Below are positions 43,101-54,671 of a stretch of DNA of 56,944 nt, one piece after another. The translations under genes and the position numbers were made by a program. The stretch's first letter is position 1. Every line of letters begins with the position of its first letter. Under the pieces are notes generated by a model. It was not told where the DNA came from and ran no database searches. It saw only the letters and a list, made by a program, of their open reading frames with translations. The stretch is from Micractinium sp. NFX-FRZ (Eukaryota > Chlorophyta > Trebouxiophyceae > Chlorellales > Chlorellaceae): assembly GCA_029339195.1 (NCBI GenBank), contig JAPTJF010000410.1:1-56944 (forward strand), read 5' to 3'.

Positions 43101-45582
43101 TGCACATACGCTACATGGCAATGGCCACAGCTCGCTGTGCCCTTCCTCTTGGCGACTGACCCCAACTGCCCGCCCAATTTACCACCCCGCCCCACCTGGC
43201 GTGCGCTGAGGGCGGCTGCAGAGGCCTCGGCCGGTCCGCCAGCTCGCCACCCCTCCATGCCCAGCAGGCAGCCACGCACCACTGACCCACCCACACACAA
43301 AACACACACAGAAGGCGGCACCTGCAGAGCCCCGCAAACCATTCAGCCAGCTCCTCTGCCTCCCTCCCCACCCAGCCGGCCAGCCAGGCTCAGTCCACAT
43401 GTCCACCGAATGCCCACCCAAGCACCCCCCCGAGTTGGAGCACACCCACACCCACACCTGGCGCACGCTGAAGGCGGCTGCCGCCGAGTCGCCCGACCGT
43501 GCGGCCAGCTCGCCCACCAGCGCTTTTGAGGGGGCCTCGCGCACCCCCTTGGTCATGCGGTCCAGGATCTGTGGCATGGGGGTGGTGTGCAATGCAACCA
43601 TGGAACATACAACAGAGCAGGTGAGGGTTCCGTGGCCACAGACAGCATCTTAGAGGGGCCTTGGTCAGGCCCTTTTTGCAGGCGGTCCGTGGCCAGCTAG
43701 AAGGACCCTCACCACCTGGAACTCCGCCACCTGCCACCTGGCGCCGGACCACTACTCTGCCGCCCACCCCACACCCCACACATCTCCACCTTGCCGGCCA
43801 TGACCCAGCCTCCAGCCGACCTGCCACTCAACCATGGATTCGCCCCGCCCCGCCCCCCCTCCCCCGCCGGATACCACCCTCGCCACCCTGCACCACTAAT
43901 CTGCCACCCACCACCCGGCACTCCACCACACGCTCACCAGCTCACCACCCTCACCACCCCCACCCCACCTTTGCGGTCATGATCCAGCTCACGCAGGCGG
44001 CGGTGCCCAGCGCCACATTCACGTTGCCGATCAGCGCAAACATGGGCTTGCACAGCAGGGCGGTCATGCCCATGCCGATGATCACCATCCTGCGGGGCAG
44101 CAGGGCGGGGGCAGGGGCGAGGCGGCGCAAGACGGAGGCAGGCCATGGGCGGGCAGGGGCGGGGAAGGGCTGAGGCAGGTCAGGTCAGGGGCAGGGGCAG
44201 GGGCGGGAAAGAGTGAAGGCAGGGCAGGGGCAGGGGCAGGGGCGGGGCAGGGGCGGGGCAGGGTAATGGGGCATGTGTGCGTGGAGGGCCCCAGCTGGAT
44301 CACAGGCAGACGGGCGGCGGGGCGTACGGATTGCCAGAGCTCAGGAACAAGCGAGCTCAAGCTGTGCCCTCCACCAGAGAGCACAGCCAAGCTGGCCGCC
44401 AGCTGGCCGCCAGAGGACGGCCCTCCCCTGGACTATGCTTCTGAGGGGCAGCAGGCGCGCACCTGGCGGGGGACAGCATGTCCGCCAGGCGCCCGCTCAG
44501 CACGCCCGAGGCGCGGGTGAGGAACTGGAGGAGGGCGTGCAGGTTGCCCATCTGCGGCGGGGTGCGGGGTGCAAGGGCGACGCAGGGAAGACCAGTCGGT
44601 GGCAGGGTGGCGCCTTTGCAGGCACAGGAACACCCCCGCTCTGCCTTGCATCCAGCTGATCAGAATCTCAAGAGTGCTCCGGCCCCAGAGGCTTCCCAGC
44701 AGCTCCGCCCACGGGGCAGCGGGCCCGGCCAGCCAGCGCCGCCCCCGCCCCCGCCTCCGCCCCCGGCCCCCCGCACCTTTGTGTTGCTCATGTGCAGGAC
44801 CTCGCTCATGTAGAGCGGGAGGTAGGTGTCGTGCAGCAGGGTGGAGATGGAGGACAGCATCTGGGCTGCAGGGAGGCAGGGGGGGCAGGGGACCAGGAGA
44901 GAGCGGCCAGGTGGGTCGGGCGCGAGCCGGGGGGGCGCCGGCGGGGGGGAGCAGTTGGCCGGCAGACTAGAGCTGCTGTGACTGCAAGCTGCAAGTCGTG
45001 ACAGCAGCAGCGGGGTTGGGAGCCCACCCCTTGGGGGGCCAGCGCAGGTGGGGCCAGCTGGCCCGCCTGCAGGGGTGGCTCGGGCAGGGTGCGGCCTGGG
45101 TGGATTGAGGGGCGCGGACCGCTGGAGGTCAAAGGGGCGCCAGCAAGCCTTGTGCCGCACCCTGGTGCGCGCATGTGTGCTCGGTTTGGACAGGCAGGCA
45201 GAGGAAAATGAAGAGACATGAGGTTCTGAAATAGAACAGTACACTAGTGCTCACCGCTGCTGAGCGCCAGAAGCTTTACGTTGGCGGCCGGGCTGCTGAG
45301 GGGCATGAGCAGGGCTGCCAGGCCGCTGCTGCCGCGCTGCTGCTTCTCCACCTCTGCCCCTGCTGCCTGCCTTGGGGTGCCGTCGCCAGGTATTGAGCCT
45401 GCCGCTGCTGCTGTCACAGGTGTGTCCCGAGCGCCGAGAGAGCGGCGCCACAGCGGCGGCCGCCGCTGGGCCGGGCTCCAGGGCGGCGGCGGCAGCGCCG
45501 GCAGCCGAGCAGGGTGCCGGCTGCGGAGCTGTGGCGCCTCCCGGGTAGCTGTGCGCGTGAGTGCAGCAAGGGTGCTCGCCAT
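40108..45582 (-). CDS. major facilitator superfamily transporter, putative plastid envelope
   Basis: Eleven exons: 45582-45255, 44865-44777, 44551-44463, 44089-43969, 43568-43458, 42966-42783, 42534-42359, 41939-41877, 41630-41510, 40995-40843, 40301-40108; 542 aa. The first ~75 residues are Arg/Ser/Ala/Pro-rich without acids, plastid-transit-like. The rest reads as two six-helix MFS halves: SGRLADMLSP, then the signature DRMTKGVREAPSKALVGELA (like DRxGKGxRxAPRDAL of bacterial drug/sugar MFS), LLGSGAAGLAFQLTG, a Met/Asp linker, MPRAYWQALATTFVLYMARFD, VFSMAPVVLLVSSLSKA, LVLALGCAMLIAGDLCYAF, VLFGMLSTYIPSHH and a last helix, AAILALALFATAGDLG. Substrate cannot be told. Introns 4, 5 and probably 9 hold exon-edge copies. 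Confidence 0.88.
40738..40762. repeat. CTG/CAG microsatellite in MFS intron 10
   Basis: About eight consecutive ctg units. Confidence 0.85.
43190..43250 (-). repeat. decayed copy of MFS exon 5 end plus donor, in intron 5
   Basis: cccacctggcgtgcgctgag and the next ~40 bases align with cacacctggcgcacgctgaa at 43452-43515, including the donor. Confidence 0.85.
43783..43815 (-). repeat. decayed copy of MFS exon 4 end plus donor, in intron 4
   Basis: ccaccttgccggccatgacc resembles ccacctttgcggtcatgatc at 43965 onward; it reads WVMAGK beside the real WIMTAK. Confidence 0.75.
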
Positions 45583-46109
45583 ATCGAGGGCTGGTGGGCG
45601 CTTGTGAGGCGGGTTTGCCTAAAGTGGTTTCAGGCGGAGGGCAGACTGAGGGCAGTCTTCCACCGAGGTGAATAATCTAGTAAACAGCGGTGTTTTGTTA
45701 CGATGGTGCTTGGCTTTCAAGCGAGTGTCGTGTCGTCTCGGGGCCAGTGGCGAGGAGAGCGCTCGCGCGCGCCAGCCTGGCCCAATTTTGCAATGGCCGC
45801 CAGGTGCGCACGCTTGAGCCACAGACCGTCTGCTGGCCAGTGCTCCCTTGCTGCCATGCTGCCCTGCCCCCCACCCAGCCCCACCGGGGGCGCCCTGCAT
45901 GCCGTTGACTACCGCCTGGCGGGTGCTGCCCTGCTCGCTTGCCCATGGGCTGCTCATAGCGGGCCCGGAGGAGGCGCTTGCAGTCTCCAGTTTGCCTATA
46001 TGATTCACATGTGTGCGCCTGGAGAGTGATACAATCACCCCACATGAGGCCCTGTTGGACCGGGACGGGGGCGCCCCAGCGGATGAGCTGCTCCCGGCCA
46101 TGCACGGCA

Positions 46110-46270
46110 TGCATGCTTCGTTACATAAATTATGTATATAAATTATGTATATTGATACACCTCAAAATATGGTTTTGCTCATAGTACTCGTACGCGTACT
46201 GTAACGCGTTTTATACCTTCAGTACATTGTGAATACAGGGCCATGCATAGGAGAGCCAAATATATGTGTT
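46110..46270. other. AT-rich segment with short tandem repeat
   Basis: Contains ataaattatgtat twice in tandem (about 46125-46151) and further AT stretches, in sharp contrast with the GC-rich surroundings. It could be a 3' UTR/terminator element, a matrix-type site or an insertion. Confidence 0.6.
46121..46125 (-). terminator. candidate poly(A) signal for the duplicated-module gene
   Basis: TGTAA on minus, about 390 nt after the stop at 46515. Confidence 0.35.
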
Positions 46271-46514
46271 GCCTTCTAACCACTTCTTATAGGTATGGTG
46301 GGCAACTTGCCGATGTTCTGGATTGGTTGGATGCGGGTGGAACAGGGTGTGGGGTTTCGGGTGGAGAGAGTGGGGTGCGGAGGATGGGCTTGTGTGTTTA
46401 TGAGTGGTCGCGGGGCGCAGGCGTGGTGCTGTGCAGATGGGTGCCCATGCACCAAGCAGGGTAGCCTGGGGGGCTTTCGAACGAGCTGTCGATGCATTGC
46501 ATCACTGGAACCGC

Positions 46515-49500
46515 TCAAGCAGGCTGTGACGTCATCTCCAGCAGGACGGTCCAGGCAGCCGCTGGAAAGTCAATCCACCCACTGTATTGCCACACTTTGT
46601 AAGAAACAAAGACGTTGGAAGGGGTGGGGTTCACTCCGTATCCGTAGTTCTGCTCGTCAGTGTGCCACGCAATCCAGGCACCGTCGGTGGATGAGGCTGT
46701 GTCCAGCGCCAGCACAAGGGCATACTTGGTGGCGGTGGCGTCCTGGGTGCGCCAGTCTTGAGAGAGGGTCACCGTAAAGTACGAGCCATACCCATTTGTT
46801 GCGGCAGTGGAGCCAGTTACTGGAAACTCCAAGCTGACGACCTGGCTCACCAAGGCGTCCATTGAGCGAGGACTGTAATCAGAGCCCATGCTGGCACCTA
46901 CGGGGTTGTCATTCCCGTCAACTTGGTGCAGTGAGAGCAGGAGCGGCAGTGCCACTGTGTCCCCAGCACCCTCCAAAAGGTATGCGGACATGCCAAGTGT
47001 GATGGAGCTGAGGCGTGCATACACTGGAAGTGTGAGGATGATGGCAGCCGCCTGGTTGCTGTAGAGAGGCAACTGGTTCTCCGCGAGTGGTCCTGGCGGG
47101 GTGGCAAGGTTCGATAGCGTCGTGGCAACTCTGCATGCAAGTGGCGGGGTGGGAGGGGAGAAGTTATGGGTGGGCTGACTCTCCATACAGTGTGCGGGAA
47201 GGCATGATAATTAGTTATGGAGATGGGGGTTGTTCTGCTAAGCAGGCAGGTGCGCATCCCTCAGGTGTGCGATCTGGGCACTATTCTGGGTACAGAAGCA
47301 CGCAGCCACTGATGAAGGCAATGCAGAACACACTGACTTCACAATCACGGGGCCTTAGCCAGACGCATGTTGAGACCCGCGGGCCAGCGCAAAGTGGGGC
47401 CTGAATTCGCACAACGCAACACATGGTGCACGCAACCCAAAGCACCATGGCACAACGCAATGAAGAGCATGCCAGGACATTGCACATTTGAGCTCGCTTG
47501 CTTGCCAACACGAACGAATAAGCATCGACACTTACGTGGGATATGAAACCCGCAGCTTGAAGGGGTTGGGGTCGGAGCTGTAATAGGCGGCAACAGCCAC
47601 AAAGTAGTATGTGTTGGGCTGGACCGCAATGGTGAGGATACTTGCGTATGGGAATGTGCTGCAAGTTTGCCCCTCAACGGGATCGTCGTTGGAACTGCGG
47701 GGTCAGGCAATGGGAGCAAACAAATGGGCGGTGGAGCTGCTCTGGCACAATGGTGGTGTGCAAACGCTGGCTGCTGGTTTTGCTGCCCGGCCAACCACCA
47801 GGTGCACTTCCCCAGCTGCCCTTACCCCAGGCACTGCAGCTCCCATACTGGGCCGTCGGGTGAGGTGGAGGACCAGACAGCAATCAGGGTGTCGGCGGTA
47901 GTCGGATCAGTGCAGGTGCTGAAGGTCGCCAATCCCTCTTGCTCAGCCTGCCACCTGAACATGTAGCCCTTTCGGTCAGCCCTTACACCAGAGCAGGTCG
48001 TAGGTGCAACCTCTGGTATGGCACCAGACATCTGCAACAATGGGCGCGGGTTAGGGGTGACAGGTCTGGCCAGAAAACCACTTGGTTGTGCTGAAGCATG
48101 GACCACCCCGTGTGGCTGTAACATGGCAGGGCACAGGAGCACAGGCCTGGCCTACACACTGCCTCCCTGCCTCCGTCTGCCCGCATGGTTGAGCAGGATG
48201 GTGTTGCCCAAGCGCAAGTGCTGCTGCCCACAAAGACCCCCCAGACTCACGCTGTACACCTCGCTTTGAAAGGGCAGCGGCGAGTTGATGGGGATGGGGT
48301 TGCCAAAGGCACCTAAGGGCAGCGGTGGGGGTGGTGGGGGTGGTGGGGCGGGGGGCGGGGGCGAGGGGTGGGGTGGGCTTGGGGGCGGGGGCGAGGGGTG
48401 GGGTGGGCTTGGGGGCGGGGGCGAGGGGTGGGGTGGGCTTGGTGGCGGGGGCGACGGGTGGGGTGGGCTTGGGGGCGGGGGCGGCGAGGGGGGTGGGCTC
48501 GGCGGTGGTGGGCTGCAGTATGCATGCGGGGCAGGAGGGGGCGCAAAAGAGAGAGGGGTTTGTCCTCGCCAGGCTGCGCGCAAGAACTGTTCGGCCGGGG
48601 TGCCTAGGTTGACACCGCGTCTGCAATACTTTACTGCATGGATTGCTTATTGAACGTGAAACCCAGGCCAGTTCGTGGGTGGCAAGGACTTGTGCAGCGC
48701 TGAGCAGGCGTGCTGTGGAGGATCTGAAGCCCGCGGAGTGCATCCATATGCCTGCCCTGCTGCCGTGACGGCAAGGCGCGGCAGTCATGCATGACCTTTG
48801 CTGTGCCAGCTCAGGGTATTGTGGCCAACAAACACCGAGGTGTTGCATGCATGCTGATGCATGCCCCCACACTCACGGGGGTGGGGCCGTGGCACGGTAC
48901 GTCAGGTCCAGCTTGATGGAGAGGTACAAATCGGGATTGAAGGGGTACCATCCGCTATCCCAATATCTGTGCTCCACAAACATGTTGGACGGGGTGGGGC
49001 GACTGCCTTGGACCCCATTTTGTATGTCACTGAGCCACACAATGCGACTTGGGTTGGGGTCTGTTTCCATTGTCACCACGAGTGCATACTTGGTGTGCAC
49101 TGTGTTGGACAGAGCCCATTCATTTGAGAGTGGAACGGTGATGTAAGACCCCCAACCATCTGCGCCAGACCTATATGGTGGAAGTGCCACACTGGCCACC
49201 TGCCTGACCAGGGCTTCCGCGGAGCGGGGTGCGCCAATGGGATTGTTGTTTCCGTCCACAGAGTGCAGGGAGAGCAAGAGTGGCAGGGTTGCCGCTTCTT
49301 GTGGGGCAGCATAAGTGATCGCTGCCAGTCCAAGTGTGATGGAATTGAGTCTGGCGTAGGGCGGCAAGTTGAGAACTGCCGCGATAGTGTTGTCGGGAAT
49401 CGCTACGCCGTACGGTGACAGCTGTGCACGCGGGTTAGCAAGGTTGGACACCGATGTGGAGACCTCACTGCACGCAGGGCCAACATGCACGATGGCAGTC

Positions 49501-52292
49501 AGTCAAGGGAACTACGGTCTGCTGTGCCAACCGGCTGAAGGACTGAGGAGAACAAACAAGAAAGGCGAGCACGGCAGAGCAGGATGATGCAGAGCAGAGC
49601 AGCGGAGTGAGCAGAGCCCAGTCGAGCAGGGTGGTGAGCACAGCAAAGCAGAGCATAGCACAGCACAGCACACAAGTCTCATGCCTGCAGCCGCTAAAGA
49701 ATGGCCAACACGCACAGCTACTTACGTGGTGAAGGTGACCCGCAGCTGGAGTGAGGTGCTGGGCTCGCTGGTCGAAGAAGCTGCCACAAAGTAATAGATG
49801 TTGGGGTCAACCCAAAGGGTGAGGGTGCTTGCCGAACCGAAGCTGCACTCATTGTCTTTGGCAGCAGTCCTGCGGGCATGGGCAAGGTGCAGAACAGGTG
49901 AAGCCAGGGCCTTCAACAGCTGACAGCACACACCTGCCCCACCCGTGCGAACGGTGCACTCTTACCCCAGGCACTGCCGCTCTAATGAAGGGCCGTCGGG
50001 TGAGGCGGAGGACCAGACAGCGATGACGGTGTCAGCGGTAGTCTGCTCAGTGCAGGTGGTGAAGGTCGCCAGCCCCTCCCTGTCTGCCTGCCACCTAAAC
50101 AAGTAGCCCGGCCCTGTTGTGGCAACTTCATTGCATGTGGGAGGTGACACCTCCGCATGTGCGTCAGACATCTGCAGCAGTGGATGAAGGGCAAGCAGGT
50201 GGGTCACTCGGCATGGTTGCGGCTGCAGCAATGAGTGGAACACTCATCCTGTGGGAGCTCTGCGAGTCCACCTGCCGTAGCGGGACGGTGCTAGGGGAAA
50301 TGAATCGCCACGAAGAGAAGCCTGCCAGTTCCTCGGTGCTGTGTGCTGCATCCAGCCAGCTGGTGCCCACATGCTGGTAGCAACCATGGACACTCACGCT
50401 GTGCACCTCGCTCTGGAAGGGCAGCGAGTCAATGGGGATGGGGTTACCATTAGCGCCTCCAGGCGGGGACGGAGGTGGCGGAGGAGGAGAGCTGGGAGGC
50501 GGCGATGGGGATTCTGGCAGAGGCGGCGGTGGAGGCGGCGGAAGAGGAGGAGAGCTGGGAGGCGGCGATGGGGATTGCAGCGGAGGCGGCGGTTGAGGCG
50601 GCGGCGGAGGAGGAGAGCTGGGAGGCGGGGATGGGGATTGCAGCGGTGGCGGCGGTGGAGGCGGCGGAGGAGGAGGAGAGCTGGGAGGCGGGGATGGGGA
50701 TTGCAGCGGGGGCGGGGGTGGAGGCGGCGGAGGAGGAGGAGAGCTGGGAGGTGGGGATGGGAATTGCGGCGGAGGCGTGGGCGGAGGCGGCGGAGGAGGA
50801 GGAGAGCTGGGAGGCGGGGAATGGGATTGCGGCGGAGGCGGGGGGGGAGGCGGCGGAGGAGGAGGAGAGCTGGGAGGCGGGGACGCGGAGGCTTTGGGAG
50901 GTGGGGGCGGCGCCGGCCTTGGTGAGGCAGGGCTGGGCGACGGTGCTGGTGGTGCTGGTGGAGATGGCCTGGGTGGAGGGGGGCTTGGCGGCGGTGGAGG
51001 GGCTGGCGATGGTGGGGGCGGCGGGCGCGGCGGCCTTGGGAGAGGAGGGGACGGCCGGGGGGATGGAGGTGGCCTAGGGCTGCAGGCAGGCAGAGAGGCA
51101 GCTGCATTGTTCAGGGTAGCTTGGCTGGGCACAGGAGCGGTGAGGCGGGTATGATGTCTGTGCCGTCTTGGATTGCATGTGCTTGGTGCGTGCGGGATCG
51201 TGGGTGAGCATGTGTGCCGGCTGACACCCGTGCCCACATTCTTCCTGGCTGCCGAACTGCCATCCTGCACGCCAGCCAGATTCCCGCCCACACAGCCCTG
51301 ACGTACTCGAGCCCGTCTGGCTGCCAGCCCGTCTGCCCGCTTCGGCCTCACCAACGCGCGTCACATGGCGCCCCCATCTGCAACTGCACTTCCCCTCCCT
51401 CATGTCTGCTACCATCGACTCGGCTGCGCCGCATCACTTGTGTGGCAGTTGGATGCCGGCAGCTTGCCCTCACCTTTGAGTTGCTCGCGGGGGTGGGGGC
51501 GAAGGTGGGCTGGGGGGCCGAGGAGAGGGCGGAGGAGGCGACGGGCTCGACGGCAGCGGAGGAGAGGGCGGAGGTGGAGGGCTGGGTTTTGGCGGTGGAG
51601 AGGGGGAAGGTGGAGATGGCGAGGGTGGGGGTGGGGGCGAGGGGCGGGGAGGAGGCGGGGGGGGTGGGCTGGGTGGAGATGGCGAGGGAGGGGGAGGCGG
51701 TGGGGATGGTGCGGGTGGCGGGAGAGGCGAGGGCTTGGGGGGCGGCGGCGAAGGTGGCTTGGGGGGCGGCGGGGAAGGCGGCGGCGGCGGCCGTGGGGGC
51801 CTTGGCATAGGAGGCGACGAACGCGGGGATGGAGGGGGCCTGGGGCTGCGCAGGAGCAGGGTGGGCGCGGCGCCTGGGTCAGATTCTGGTGGAAGCAGCA
51901 CGGCAAAGAGGCAGGTATCGCACCAGATACACAACCTGGCGCGTGAAGCATCAACGGGAGGTTCGGGCTGCTGTGGCTGTGGCAACGGCGGGCGGGCAAC
52001 AAGGAAAGGTGGCGCCTGTTGCCCGGTTGTGGCAGCCTGGCAGGCCAGCAAGTATGTACCACGCGAGCAAAGTGGTTCCCCACGCTCAGCTTGCTTACGC
52101 CTGTTGGGCACGTGGCGGGGAGACCTGGAAGAGGCGGCGCCCGCTCAGGTGCCCGGCGCCGGTGCCGGTGCCAGCCGCCGCCAAGCCCGAGGAGGCTTGC
52201 TTCACGCCTGCAATTTCTGTGTCCTCAGTTGCCCTGCAAGTGGTGGCATGACGGCCACAACACATGGCTGGCTGCTGGGTGCACACATGCAT
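46515..52292 (-). CDS. large Pro-rich extracellular-type protein with two tandem PPC-like/beta modules
   Basis: Supported exons: 51845-51474, 51079-50398, 50171-49966, 49869-49726, 49467-48877, 48512-48251, 48031-47826, 47694-47536, 47130-46515; all phases agree. Each of two modules has a Ser-Pro exon ending GNPIPI..PFQSEV, a PPC-like domain on two exons (module 1 YLFRWQADREGLATFTTC, TVIAVWSS, NIYYFVAASS; module 2 YMFRWQAEQEGLATFSTC, TLIAVWSS, NTYYFVAVAA) and a ~200-residue beta-rich domain (LPPYARLNSITLG / LPVYARLSSITLG; TKYALV; PTPSN). The donor after ATAPPP at 48877 joins module 1 to 2, so this is one gene, not two. The N-terminus is unresolved: an exon near 52250-52114 (EDTEIAGVKQASSG ... 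SGRRLFQ) is likely, but signal peptide and ATG are not found. Likely secreted to the wall. Confidence 0.75.
48340..48500. repeat. 30-bp tandem array in coding exon
   Basis: About five units of gggggcgggggcgaggggtg plus gggtgggctt, encoding repeated SPPHPSPPPP on the minus strand. Confidence 0.9.
49560..49675. repeat. CAGAG/CAGCA simple-sequence tract in intron
   Basis: Runs of gcagagcagagc and cacagcacagcac between the exons at 49467 and 49726. Confidence 0.7.
50460..50885. repeat. ~60-bp tandem array in coding exon
   Basis: About seven units, each with ggaggagagctgggaggcgg then ggatgggg, encoding SPPPSSPPPPPPPPPPP on the minus strand. Confidence 0.9.
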
Positions 52293-54671
52293 GGCAATTT
52301 GGCCTGTAAGGCAGTGTCCCCGCGGCGGATGGGGCGCAGCGCTGCCAGTGGGCGCTGCCCAGCTTTAAGACACGGGCAACTGCCAGTGGCAACTGCAGGC
52401 TGCCTTGCAGGGCTCATCATGCTCCGCGCCATTGCTGGTTGCCTGCTGCCCACCGCCACCTGGGTGGGCATGCGTGCAGGCGGGAAACCCTGGTATGGGC
52501 AGGCAAGCGGCGCCGCCGATAATAGCTGCCAGCGGCAGCAGGCCGAGCCAGCGGCGGAGTGGACGCACAGCCTGAGATCACCCGCTACCCCCCTTGATAC
52601 AGCCTTGTGATTTAGTCATGCAGCAGAAGGGCGGCGAGCAGAGGGCAGCCGGCGGGCAGGCGGGGGCATGGCTGGGCGTCAAGCGGCGGCGCGGGGAGGC
52701 TGCTGCTGCGGCGGCGGCGGCGGCGGCAGTACGAGCCTTGCGCTTTGAGGCGCCAGGCCCCCGCCGCACCTGCTTTTAGCAGCGGCCGCGCAGAAACCTG
52801 CAAAGTGTGGGCCAGCATTGAAACAGCAAACGTTCGGCCGCACGCGGTAAAGCTCGTCAACACGGGGAGCGATCTGACCACCAGTAGATCCGACTGGTTC
52901 TCCCGCATTAGTTCCATACATTGTAAGCCCGGGTTTTCAAAATCCCCACCTTGCTTGTGGCCAGTACTTGGGTGAAACAATATCCCTTGGTTCCTTACTC
53001 AGGGAAGTTGACTATCCCTACCTTGGGAGAGCTTTGTGGGGATTAAGTGCGGGATACAGAAACTGGGGAACAACTAGTGACTCATGTTCCACAACAAATG
53101 AAAGGCCACAAGCTTGGAAAAAACACGGGGATGTCACAACCGCGAGCTACTGGGTTTCCAAATCCCCACTGCAAGCTTGTGGGTTTCCAAATCCCCACGT
53201 TCAGCCTGGCTCATCCTGCTTGCAAGGAACGCCTTGCGGGCTGTGCCGGGAGGTCTATTGCATCGCCCTAAGCTGAAAAAGCAAGCCAGAAACGGCAGGA
53301 ACACACTAGGCCAGAGGGGACTCCCTCATGCAAGTCGACTGGGGGTCTTGGTCCCTCAGCTTGGGACCAGCTTGGGGTACTGCCTCAGCTGGGACCTCGG
53401 CTTGCTGGCTGCAATGAACTGCAGGCCACCCCTGAGGCAAAGCGAGGCAGGCCTGGGCCGCAATGCGGACCAGAAAGGGCAGCCAGGTATGGTGTACCCG
53501 CCGAGAGCCATGCTAGGCCGGCGCAACATCACAGAAGACACAGTGACCCACCTGAGATGCTTGAAGCAACGACCAGAAGAAGTAGGCAGCGACATAGCCC
53601 CCAAGATGGGGACCTCCCGGGCGGCATGCTCGCAAAGCGGCCTGGCAGCCGGATTTCGGGCCTGAACGGCTACAAGATCAGGCAGAACCGACTGCAGGGC
53701 GGAAAGGAGCTATGGACAACTGAAGAAGGATATGCGGCAAGTTGCTCAACACACTGCCGCCGTCGGAAGAAACACCGTGCACCAGCACAGCATGCAGCGG
53801 CAATCACGCGTCAGGAAGCGTTCGGTCCCTGCTTGTGCACAGGCCTGCTCGGTGGAGAAGCACTCGTACATATGAGCCCGCTGGAAATCAAAGCAGTCAA
53901 TGGCGCACTAGCCATCGCCATGCGTTCGATTGAGCCCTGAGAGCGTGACTCTGCAGCCTTCTGACGGTGGCCTCTGGACTGGACAGTCCGGTCACCGGAC
54001 TGTGCACAAGGGCTGCTCCGGACGACACCCTCCGAGGCACGGTCTGGCTGCAGCTGGGCCCCCCCCGATGAGCTAGGCATACCAGCTGGTCACCAGTGTT
54101 GGGGGACCTGCCTTCACTGGAGGGAGGCAACACGCAGACAACGTCCGGACAGGGCGCCCGGTACTGCCCCCCAGGCTGCCGCCACAAATCCCTCTCTACC
54201 GAGGGTCCTTTACCTGACTTTGCGGTGTACACAACCGGCAGAACTCCCTGGGTGTGTTATGTGACCGCACTTGCGCGCCACCAGGCAGAACCGGGCGCTC
54301 AGGGCAGCGGCCTGCTCCTTGACAACAGCCCGTTGCAGCCTTTGGGCACAGCAGCATGCGAGTGCCAGCCTGGGAAAGTACAGTATAGTAGTTTCTGAGA
54401 ACGTACAGTATAGTACAATGCGAGGGTCCAGGCTGCATGACCACGAAAGCAAGGGTGCAGCTGCGCCCGCCTGCAGGCACTTGCTCACCTGCTCCCCGGG
54501 GGCCGGCAGGCGCAGACCCATGCCGGTGCTGCACGCTGAGGTGGCAGGGCAGCCAGGGGTGGGAGGTGGGAGGGCAGGGAAAGCGTGTGCAGATGTATGG
54601 AGAGTCATGAGCGGGCATGAGGACACAGGTGGCCGTGCCCCATGCCATGGCCGCTGGCCGTCGTTCGCTAG
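52293..54671. other. gene-poor region with lower-GC probable insertion
   Basis: 52293-52800 presumably includes the 5' part of the duplicated-module gene. From about 52800 to 54300 base composition drops and the codon-like GC periodicity vanishes; frames such as 53557-53940 (+) have no recognisable motif. The phrase tttccaaatccccac occurs twice in tandem, with a near copy upstream. This fits a decayed mobile element, but no terminal repeats or enzyme motifs were found. 54370-54420 has a duplicated acagtatagta. Confidence 0.4.
53150..53200. repeat. tandem direct repeat gtgggtttccaaatccccac
   Basis: Two nearly perfect adjacent copies (ctgggtttccaaatccccac, then gtgggtttccaaatccccac) separated by a few bases; a related gttttcaaaatccccac occurs at about 52931. 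Confidence 0.85.

Larger units (their letters stand above)
45583..46514. other. intergenic between MFS and duplicated-module gene
   Basis: Holds the MFS promoter and the 3' UTR of the gene at 46515. Its right half includes a strongly AT-rich segment (46110-46270). No gene. Confidence 0.5.

Noticed and set aside
46515..48877. Two separate Pro-rich genes instead of one
   Set aside because: The frame of module 1 runs into a GTGAGT donor (48876) and the Ser-Pro exon at 48512 needs exactly that phase; no start codon or signal peptide exists between them.
52365..52568. Signal-peptide-like frame GLLPLAAIIGGAACLP as the N-terminus of the duplicated-module gene
   Set aside because: It starts only with GTG and has an in-frame TGA just upstream; no splice chain to the next exon could be made. 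Kept only as a possibility.
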